Below, piece after piece: positions 40,402-46,168 of a DNA stretch of 46,168 bases. The DNA lies in assembly GCF_937973075.1 (NCBI RefSeq), contig NZ_CALBWL010000071.1, forward strand, positions 1 through 46,168, written 5' to 3'. A program made the position numbers and the translations under genes. Position 1 is the first letter of the stretch. The number at the start of each line of letters is the position of its first letter. The DNA is from an uncultured Campylobacter sp. (GTDB taxonomy: Bacteria > Campylobacterota > Campylobacteria > Campylobacterales > Campylobacteraceae). Under the pieces are notes generated by a model. That model was given only the letters and a program-made list of their open reading frames with translations. It had not been told where the DNA came from and did no database searches.

Positions 40402-41455
40402 TTTAAGAATTTGGCAAAGCTACGTAGATTTGATAAAAATTCTTCGTTCTACCAAGCTTTGCTGAATTTGCTGGGTTTTCGCTCGTAGTTGCTTGGCAAA
40501 TTTTATCTTTGCCGTGCGTATTGCGTAGAAATTTCGCCCTGCGCCGCTTTTGCTAAGAATTTTTATCTACAGCACGCTTGCCACTTTTACAATTACTTTG
40601 CTATGCAACGTCGCTTTCAAAGGCGAGCTTCGCCGACGAACGCTACCGCTACTAGGAATTTTTTAAAAGAATACTGCTTTTGCGCGAATTTCAGCAAATA
40701 GCGCGGTCTTTGCGCAAAATTCATCTCGCTCTCTTTGCGTAGAATTTCATCTTCGTCAGGTGACTCTAGCGGCATACTGCTGTACTTTGCCGTCTCCGTG
40801 AAAAATTTTATCTTTGACGCGCCCGCTGCTTACGCAAGAAGCTTGGCTAGGACAATGCCGTTTCTGCTGGGATACCGCCCGCTTCGTGGATTTATAGAAT
40901 TTTGCTTAGTCACGTTGCCGCTGAGATAAATTCTGCCCCGCTTACCGCTTCTGCGCGGATTTTAACCCTGCCTGACAAGCGCGATTTAAGAATTTTACTT
41001 TGCTTTGATACGGCAATGTGAAATTTTGTCCGTACGGCGTAGAACATAAAATTTTAACCTATGCAAAATTCCGCCTCAAAATTTACTATCCTTGCCTATC
41101 TGCACAAAAGGATCGACAAAATTTTGCTGCTTTACGCGCTGCCGCACTAAATGCATGCAAGATGAAAATTTATCGAAGGACTTCAGCGCAGAATTTCGCG
41201 AGGCTAAATTTTACCACCGCGAAAAATTTCAACCACTCATAGCAAGCATCTACGGCGCGATAAATTAAAATTAGGACTTGAAAGCAGGCTTAGCAGGCTT
41301 AGCAGGCTTAGCAGGCTTTGCTTCTTGCAAAATTTCAACTATCTTGGTCGCCGCAAAACTAGAAATTTACAAAATCGCTTTATGAAATTTCGCAGCATCT
41401 CGCGGTAAAATTTTAAAATCAGCGCCGTGCCTGCAAGGCATAATTTAACGGAATT
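40402..41455. other. 1.05-kb gene-free stretch made of AAATTTT-type words
   Basis: No supportable gene. AAATTT, AAATTC, GAATTT and AAATTTT words recur every 20-35 bases over GC-rich filler, the same texture as the in-gene insertions but without a maintained frame. A 9-base tandem repeat sits at 41283-41318. No RNA gene or mobile element seen. Confidence 0.7.
41283..41318 (+). repeat. Four copies of a 9-base tandem repeat
   Basis: AGCAGGCTT repeated four times without a break, in the spacer between dapE and ogt. Being a multiple of three it could sit harmlessly in a frame, but no gene covers it. Confidence 0.95.
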
Positions 41456-42019
41456 TTACTTGCCAAATTTGGCTAAATTTTCTCTTTCGAAGTTTAGCAG
41501 CCACGCTTTGGTCGCTACGCCGCCCGCGCCGCTGTATCCTCCGAGCCCGCCCGCAGCTACGACGCGGTGGCACGGCACGATGATGGGAATTTTATTTTTG
41601 CCGTTTGCGCCGCCTACTGCGCGGCTTGCGTGCGGTCTGCCGATAGCCCGGGCTAGCTCGCCGTATGTTACGACCTCACCATAAGGGATCTCTAAAAGCG
41701 CGCTCCACACGGACTTTTGAAACTGCGTGCCGTTTTGGCTCAGTTTAACGCTAAAGCTTTCAAGCTCGCCCCTGAAATATGCGCCAAGCTCGTCGGTGCA
41801 AAGAATCAAATTCTTTCTTAAATCGCTAAGCCTTAAATCGCGTCCTTTATCATCCGCTGCACGCACAAAGCCGAATTTAAGCTCTGCGTCGTGTTTTTTA
41901 AAGATCTCATCATTGGACCCGCAGACAGAGCTTTTGACCCAGTCGATACTGCAGATCCCGATCTCGTCATCACAAATTTCAAGCATTCCAATAGGCGAAT
42001 TAAAAAAGGCTTTTTGCAT
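41456..42019 (-). CDS. ogt: Methylated-DNA--protein-cysteine methyltransferase
   Basis: Suicide repair protein that takes alkyl groups from O6-alkylguanine onto its own Cys. The acceptor Cys150 sits in I-V-P-C-H-R-V, followed by G-L-G-G-Y-S-G. The DNA-binding helix carries Y-G-E-L-A-R-A-I-G-R-P. 187 residues, within the family range, with a less conserved N-terminal ~95-residue domain. Single gene on the minus strand; an AAGGATTGAG ribosome site precedes the ATG at 42019. Confidence 0.95.
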   Translation of the reverse strand: MQKAFFNSPIGMLEICDDEIGICSIDWVKSSVCGSNDEIFKKHDAELKFGFVRAADDKGRDLRLSDLRKNLILCTDELGAYFRGELESFSVKLSQNGTQFQKSVWSALLEIPYGEVVTYGELARAIGRPHASRAVGGANGKNKIPIIVPCHRVVAAGGLGGYSGAGGVATKAWLLNFERENLAKFGK

Positions 42020-42163
42020 CTCAATCCTTTCAAATTTTTACTGGTTTGATCAAAAAAATTTTAAAAAGCGCTTGTTGCGGTGCGAGCTAAAGCTCGAAAA
42101 CGATGGAATTTCATGCGGTAACGCGAATTTTTTAAAATTTACACGCGAGGCGCCGCAAAGCCT

Positions 42164-44089
42164 CTACTCAAACCGCATGATGTTTACTAAAACCCCGTCG
42201 AAAACGTCTTGCTTAAAAAGCTTGATCTCGCGCACGATATCTGCATTGTCGTCGTCGATGACGCCGTTTTTGACGAGGCTGTCCTCGATGAGCTTAAAGA
42301 TAAAGGCGTGGTTGCTGACATCGGAGATGCCGCTTTTAAAGCCCATTTCAAGGCGTACCGGCACGCCTATGCGCACGCCGCGCAGATCCTTGGCGATGTA
42401 AAGATCAGCGATCGTGCGCACCATCTTTTTCGCCATTTGGTAGCTCGCCGTGGACGACAAAATATCATTAAGACCGAAATTCTCCATCAAAAGTGGAATA
42501 CGAACGCGCGCCAAAACCCCTTCGCCAGGCTCGCTCGCGCTCTTTTTCAAAAACGAAATTTTAATCCTGTGCGCGATGCCTATGAAGCGCGGCTTAAGCT
42601 CGATGAGCCTAGCTCTAGGCGTTTGCGGTAGCGAGATAGGACGCGAGGTGCTTGCAATAGGCAGAGCCTGCGGACGCCCCGTCAGGCTCGCGCGCTCTTT
42701 CGTAGGCGCTTTGCGCGCAGGCTTGTCATAAAAATTTACTGGCTTAGTCGCAAAAGTTGATTCGCTCCCAAAAGCAGCAGACGCGGGCTCATCACCAAGC
42801 GCCCCCTCCGCCATAGAAGAAGCAAACGTAGAATTCTCGCCCGTTAACGCAGACTGCGCGGATTGCTCAAATTCGGGCGCAAATTTATTTCCTGCTTGCG
42901 GTGGCAAATTTAAAGGCTGCCACTCTTGTGTGGAGCTTTTCTGTGCTAAATTTTGCTCGTCGGAATTTTTTAGCGCGTAATTTTGCCCTTTTGCCAAAAA
43001 TATTGAATCCTCACCGACTAAATTCTCATCTTGAGGCGCGAATTCCAAGGCATTTTCTGAGGCAAAATTTGCGGCACGGCGGCTAGCAAATTTAGCGCTT
43101 TGATTCTTGGAGAACTCGAAGCCTTGAGACTTGCAATCATTTGCGCACTTTATATCAAGCGCAGAATTTGCGAAGGTGGAATTTTTTGATGCAGAGCTTT
43201 GTGCCGTAGAATTTTTACTTCGTAAGTCCGTGCCCTGCTCTGCTACAAACGAATTTTCGGCTACAAAATTCTTCGTTTGCGCCGTAAAATTAGAATTTTG
43301 TGCCTCAAATGCGGAATCTTTCACGAGCGCAGAGCTTTGCGCGGAAATAAAATTTCGCGATGCAGGAATGAAGCTTTGCTCTTTGGCAGAATTCGCAGGC
43401 ACAGAGCTTTGCGGCATAAATTTTTCACTCCTCGCATTTGCGCTCTCTTCGAAACTAGCGGCGAGCCCCACGCTAATGTCATCATGCGCAGTATCATTTT
43501 GCGAAATTAAATTCTCGCGCGTCGTATCCCACGCGGTATCTGCGCAAAATTCCGCCCGAGTTGCACCATAAAATTCTACTTGCGAAGCATCTTGAAATTC
43601 TGCTCGTGAAGCAAAATCTCGCGCACTCTGAGCGCTGCGCGCAGAAAAATCTCGCTCGCCGCGCCTTGCGTTTGTAGCATACGAAGTCTTTGCCAAGCTG
43701 CCGCCAGCCTCGGACGAAACCGCGCCCGAATCTCCGCCGCAAAAGCTACCAAAATCGCAGGCGCCGTCAAACTCCGCATAGCCATCTGCCGCGCGGAGAC
43801 GATCTGCGCGGGCTTTCTTTTTGGGCGTAGAAGAGAGCGTGAGCCTACCTGCAAGCTCGCGTCCGCCGGAGTTTAAAATCCCAAAAATTCTAGCTCTAAA
43901 GCGCTCAAACTGCTCGCCACTGAGCGAAATTTTGTCGTTTAGGCTCTGCACGCCGAAGTCTGCAGCGGTAAAATTTACGATCGCTCCGTCCCTACTCGCG
44001 ACGCGCACGCGACCTTTGACCGAGCCTTTTAGCTTAAAATCGCTGCCTGCGAGAATTTTTTTCATTAATTCCTTCGGATTGTAGGGCAT
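42164..44089 (-). CDS. RusA-like domain protein with a ~400-residue low-complexity middle
   Basis: About 641 residues. The N-terminal ~100 form a small domain (M-P-Y-N-P-K-E-L-M-K-K-I-L). Residues ~100-505 are Ser/Asn/Ala/Glu-rich low complexity over a very dense RAATTY island (about 42700-43800). The C-terminal ~130 keep S-D-V-S-N-H-A-F-I-F-K-L-I-E-D-S-L, then N-G-V-I-D-D-D-N-A-D-I-V, and a final strand. That resembles the RusA Holliday-junction resolvase layout (D-x-D-N, then D-A-L, then D-D), though the second Asp is Ser. The assignment is by eye. The start follows the M23 stop (TAAAATG); the in-frame ATG at 44116 lies inside the M23 gene. Confidence 0.7.
   Translation of the reverse strand: MPYNPKELMKKILAGSDFKLKGSVKGRVRVASRDGAIVNFTAADFGVQSLNDKISLSGEQFERFRARIFGILNSGGRELAGRLTLSSTPKKKARADRLRAADGYAEFDGACDFGSFCGGDSGAVSSEAGGSLAKTSYATNARRGERDFSARSAQSARDFASRAEFQDASQVEFYGATRAEFCADTAWDTTRENLISQNDTAHDDISVGLAASFEESANARSEKFMPQSSVPANSAKEQSFIPASRNFISAQSSALVKDSAFEAQNSNFTAQTKNFVAENSFVAEQGTDLRSKNSTAQSSASKNSTFANSALDIKCANDCKSQGFEFSKNQSAKFASRRAANFASENALEFAPQDENLVGEDSIFLAKGQNYALKNSDEQNLAQKSSTQEWQPLNLPPQAGNKFAPEFEQSAQSALTGENSTFASSMAEGALGDEPASAAFGSESTFATKPVNFYDKPARKAPTKERASLTGRPQALPIASTSRPISLPQTPRARLIELKPRFIGIAHRIKISFLKKSASEPGEGVLARVRIPLLMENFGLNDILSSTASYQMAKKMVRTIADLYIAKDLRGVRIGVPVRLEMGFKSGISDVSNHAFIFKLIEDSLVKNGVIDDDNADIVREIKLFKQDVFDGVLVNIMRFE
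43161..43330. repeat. Part of the RAATTY island in the RusA-like gene
   Basis: At least six RAATTY hexamers lie within 170 bases (in 43164-43300), embedded in text such as GCAGAATTTGC, GTGGAATTTTT and GTAGAATTTTT. The minus-strand reading is mainly Asn-Ser. The island continues on both sides, about 42700-43800 in all. Confidence 0.75.
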
Positions 44090-44090
44090 T

Positions 44091-44903
44091 TTAGCGCTCG
44101 CCAAAAACCACTTCATTAAATTTAGCGACGAAGCTTAGCGGATTGACGCTCACGCCGTTGATCGCGATGCCGAAGTGCAGATGCGGGCCGCTGACTCTAC
44201 CGCTCTCGCCCGAAAGCGCGATTTCATCGCCTTTGCGAACGTGATCGCCAAGCGTCACTTTGATCTCGCTTAGATGATAGTACTGCGAATAGATGCCGCC
44301 GCCGTGATCGATCACGACCGAACCGCCGGCGTAGTAGCGGTCTTTGGCGATGACTACAATGCCGTCGTTGGCAGCGCGCACCACAGTGCCTACCGCGGCA
44401 CGATAATCGGTGCCGCTGTGATAGCTTTTAAGCTCGCCATTAAAGGTGCGGGCATTGCCGAACGCAGAGGTTATTTTGGAGTTTAAAGGCAGCTCAAACG
44501 GCGTCGAAAAAAGATAGCGCGGCGTGGTGATCGCATAGATCGCGTTGGCTTCATCGAGCTCTTTTTTGATACGTGCGGCGGCTTCTTTGGGCGGTTTAAC
44601 CTTGCCCGGAGCGACGCTTAGAGCCTCTTTTTTATACTCGCCATTTTTCAAAGCGACGATCTGCTCGTGACTGCCGCTTTGATCTACTATTCGCAGCGCG
44701 AAATCTCCCTTAGCACGGTAATTCGCTGCTAAAACGGCGATTTTATCGCTAGAATTTGGCGCCTCGATGAGAGGGATTTTCTTTGAGCCAAAGCTCAACT
44801 CGGTTGTGCTTTTATCTAATTTTAAGATAACAACATCACCGTTTACTATGTCTAAAGCGAAAATTTTGATCGCCAAAAGTGCAAAAATAGCTAGAAATTT
44901 CAT
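44091..44903 (-). CDS. M23-family peptidoglycan endopeptidase
   Basis: 270 residues with signal peptide M-K-F-L-A-I-F-A-L-L-A-I-K-I-F-A, so periplasmic. A beta-rich N-terminal domain is followed by the LytM/M23 domain with zinc ligands His162 and Asp166 (Y-H-S-G-T-D-Y-R) and His241-x-His243 (G-P-H-L-H-F-G-I). It cuts peptide cross-links in the wall; relatives in Helicobacter and Campylobacter (Csd/Pgp type) help set cell shape, but I cannot tie this to one. The full ligand set suggests an active enzyme. Divergent from the SYLF gene; the RusA-like gene begins at its stop. Confidence 0.94.
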   Translation of the reverse strand: MKFLAIFALLAIKIFALDIVNGDVVILKLDKSTTELSFGSKKIPLIEAPNSSDKIAVLAANYRAKGDFALRIVDQSGSHEQIVALKNGEYKKEALSVAPGKVKPPKEAAARIKKELDEANAIYAITTPRYLFSTPFELPLNSKITSAFGNARTFNGELKSYHSGTDYRAAVGTVVRAANDGIVVIAKDRYYAGGSVVIDHGGGIYSQYYHLSEIKVTLGDHVRKGDEIALSGESGRVSGPHLHFGIAINGVSVNPLSFVAKFNEVVFGER

Positions 44904-44974
44904 AAATTTTCCAAAATTCGTTATTTTTCATCAATTTTTTGTTAAAAATTAGCTAAAACAAATGAAATTGCTGT

Positions 44975-44980
44975 TATAAT
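44975..44980 (+). promoter_or_regulatory. -10 box of the SYLF gene
   Basis: TGTTATAAT, an extended -10 form, ends 28 bases before the ATG at 45009, with AAAAGGA as ribosome site. Strong for a Campylobacter promoter. Confidence 0.7.
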
Positions 44981-45008
44981 AACGAAAATTCAATTTTAAA
45001 AGGATTAA

Positions 45009-45827
45009 ATGATGAAAAAGTTTTTGCTTCTAGCATCTGTTGCACTTTGCGGTCTTTTGCACGCGGACGTCGTGGCAAATCAAGAGGTTATAGCGGCGAC
45101 TAACGTCGTTAGATCTTTCGTAGCGGCTAATAACTTCGGCACCGATGAGCGCTATCTAACCAGCGCCAAAGCCGTCGCAATCCTAACCGACGTAAAACGT
45201 TTAGCTGCGGGCGCATCGCTACAATACGGCGATGGAATTTTTAGCGTCAAAGGCGAGAACGGCGAGTGGAGTTCGCCGATTTTTATCAAATATAAAGGCT
45301 ACGGCGTGGGCTTACAGGCAGGCTACGAGACGAGCGACATCGTGATGATCTTTCATACTACGAAGTCATATCAAGACATTTTTACCGGCACAGACACCCT
45401 TGAGATTAATGTAGGTGCTGCGGCAGGCGGCGTAGGTAGAAGAACAGGTCGCGCAACTGATCTGCCTGATATTTCTGCATGGATGGTAAGCCCGGGCGAG
45501 CAAACAGGCGTCTACCTAGGCGTATCGATCGACAACGGCAGAATCACTATCGACGATCAGCTAACTAACGACTTCTACGAGAGAATTTACGACTACGAGG
45601 ACATCTTAAATGACTCTCCACGCGCGAATAAATACGCAAAAAGATGGAAAGAAGTGATGAGGAAATATTTTACAAACGGCGAGAAATACGGCGCTAGCAG
45701 CAGTGCGGCGATACCTGTAAATCACGTGCAGAAAAAATACCCTGATGGTAAGCCAATCATCTCAAACCGCTCTCCTAGAACTCATGCTAAGGCTACGCGA
45801 AGCAAAAAGGCTAAAAAAGCAAAATAA
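45009..45827 (+). CDS. SYLF/YSC84-domain lipid-binding protein
   Basis: 272 residues with a signal peptide (M-M-K-K-F-L-L-L-A-S-V-A-L-C-G-L-L-H-A), so exported. The body is a SYLF domain: A-V-A-I-L-T-D-V, G-D-G-I-F-S-V-K, G-L-Q-A-G-Y-E-T-S-D, L-E-I-N-V-G-A-A-A-G and G-V-Y-L-G-V-S-I-D-N-G. Bacterial SYLF proteins bind membranes or lipids; the role is not settled. The last ~40 residues are basic (R-S-K-K-A-K-K-A-K). Two Met codons start the frame and either may be used. Monocistronic: its own promoter and a terminator-like hairpin. Confidence 0.9.
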   Translation: MMKKFLLLASVALCGLLHADVVANQEVIAATNVVRSFVAANNFGTDERYLTSAKAVAILTDVKRLAAGASLQYGDGIFSVKGENGEWSSPIFIKYKGYGVGLQAGYETSDIVMIFHTTKSYQDIFTGTDTLEINVGAAAGGVGRRTGRATDLPDISAWMVSPGEQTGVYLGVSIDNGRITIDDQLTNDFYERIYDYEDILNDSPRANKYAKRWKEVMRKYFTNGEKYGASSSAAIPVNHVQKKYPDGKPIISNRSPRTHAKATRSKKAKKAK

Positions 45828-45838
45828 ATTATCGAGCC

Positions 45839-45858
45839 AAGCCCCGTTTATGGGGCTT
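45839..45858 (+). terminator. Terminator-like hairpin after the SYLF gene
   Basis: AAGCCCC and GGGGCTT with a six-base loop, 11 bases past the stop. The stretch after it is T-rich (CTTGCTTT) but not a clean run. Confidence 0.6.
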
Positions 45859-46081
45859 CTTGCTTTGGCTTTGCGTTGAGTTTGTGCAAGAGCGCTTAGA
45901 CGTGAAATCGAAGCGCATAGGTTATTTTTAAAAAGATTTATTGATTCTTGACTAAAGTATTTTATTTAATTTTTATGAGTCATTGGATATATAAAGATCG
46001 ATATAATTTTATGAAATTTAACGAAATTTTTATAAAATTTAATCAGTTTTTTATATTTTTATCACTACAATTACAGTTCTT

Positions 46082-46157
46082 GTCTCGTTAGCTCAGTTGG
46101 TAGAGCATCTGACTCTTAATCAGGCGGCCGTAGGTTCGAATCCTACACGGGACACCA
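46082..46157 (+). tRNA. tRNA-Lys(CTT)
   Basis: 76 bases with encoded CCA. Acceptor GTCTCGT pairs with ACGGGAC (one T-G pair); the D arm is GCTC/GAGC, the anticodon stem TCTGA/TCAGG with loop CTCTTAA giving anticodon CTT (reads AAG), and the T arm GTAGG-TTCGAAT-CCTAC. All four arms close. A possible -10 (TATATT, 46052-46057) lies upstream. Confidence 0.96.
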
Positions 46158-46168
46158 TCTATCAAATT

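Noticed and set aside
40402..41455. Possible insertion-sequence remnant in the gene-free stretch after dapE
   Set aside because: No terminal inverted repeats, target duplication or transposase-like text; only RAATTY-rich filler and a short tandem repeat.
44090..44116. Upstream ATG for the RusA-like protein
   Set aside because: It lies inside the M23 gene; the ATG at 44089 directly after the M23 stop is the simpler start.

Overview
The window looks like a chromosomal segment of a Campylobacter, most likely one of the higher-GC, mainly oral species (the C. gracilis / showae / rectus / curvus type). Nearly every housekeeping protein reads as campylobacterial. From memory and unchecked, several gene runs match C. 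jejuni order: HIT protein, trpC, TPR protein, YkgJ protein and methyltransferase; psd, metallophosphoesterase, gltX, YggT and slt; lipoprotein, mobB, fbp and a small Cys protein; LysE exporter and dapE. The base composition is too GC-rich for C. jejuni, and both genes and spacers are peppered with AAATTTT-like words. The species is inference.

Layout. 1-264: start of a WG-repeat protein behind a HIT hydrolase gene. 1749-6912: one tight minus-strand operon (flavin oxidoreductase, TrmN6-like methyltransferase, YkgJ protein, TPR protein, trpC). 7254-8917: tonB, exbD and exbB, divergent from a TonB-dependent receptor (9193-11262) across a promoter region with Fur-like words. 11623-14363: creD and tsaD, each with clear signals. 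14519-16020: AT-rich accessory cluster of three tandem paralogues, the first-transcribed one broken. 16367-18307: divergent queC and ybeY. 18310-22730: mosaic accessory block of unknown exported or membrane proteins, with a second copy of the ybeY 3' end, gene fragments and a tandem pair that appears gene-converted. 23774-26642: a type IV prepilin-like gene followed by priA. 26725-29910: mscL, Crp/Fnr regulator, metallophosphoesterase and psd as one operon. 30025-33285: gltX, yggT and slt. 34213-37358: a hypothetical protein, a lipoprotein, mobB, fbp and a Cys-rich small protein. 38611-40401: LysE-type exporter and dapE. 41456-44903: ogt, a long RusA-like protein and an M23 peptidase. 45009-45827: a SYLF-domain protein. 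46082-46157: tRNA-Lys(CTT).

The most striking feature is not a single gene. Hexamers of the form RAATTY (AAATTT, AAATTC, GAATTT, GAATTC) occur in dense islands. The islands fill spacers and also form in-frame, low-complexity expansions inside otherwise conserved enzymes (TrmN6, QueC, YbeY, PriA at two sites, the RusA-like protein, the TPR protein and, more weakly, Psd). The word is read in different frames in different proteins (N-S/N-F, E-F/K-F, K-I), so the pressure seems to act on DNA rather than protein. RAATTY is the motif whose methylation by CtsM is reported to license DNA uptake in C. jejuni, so these islands may be a Campylobacter counterpart of uptake-sequence accumulation. That link is a hypothesis.
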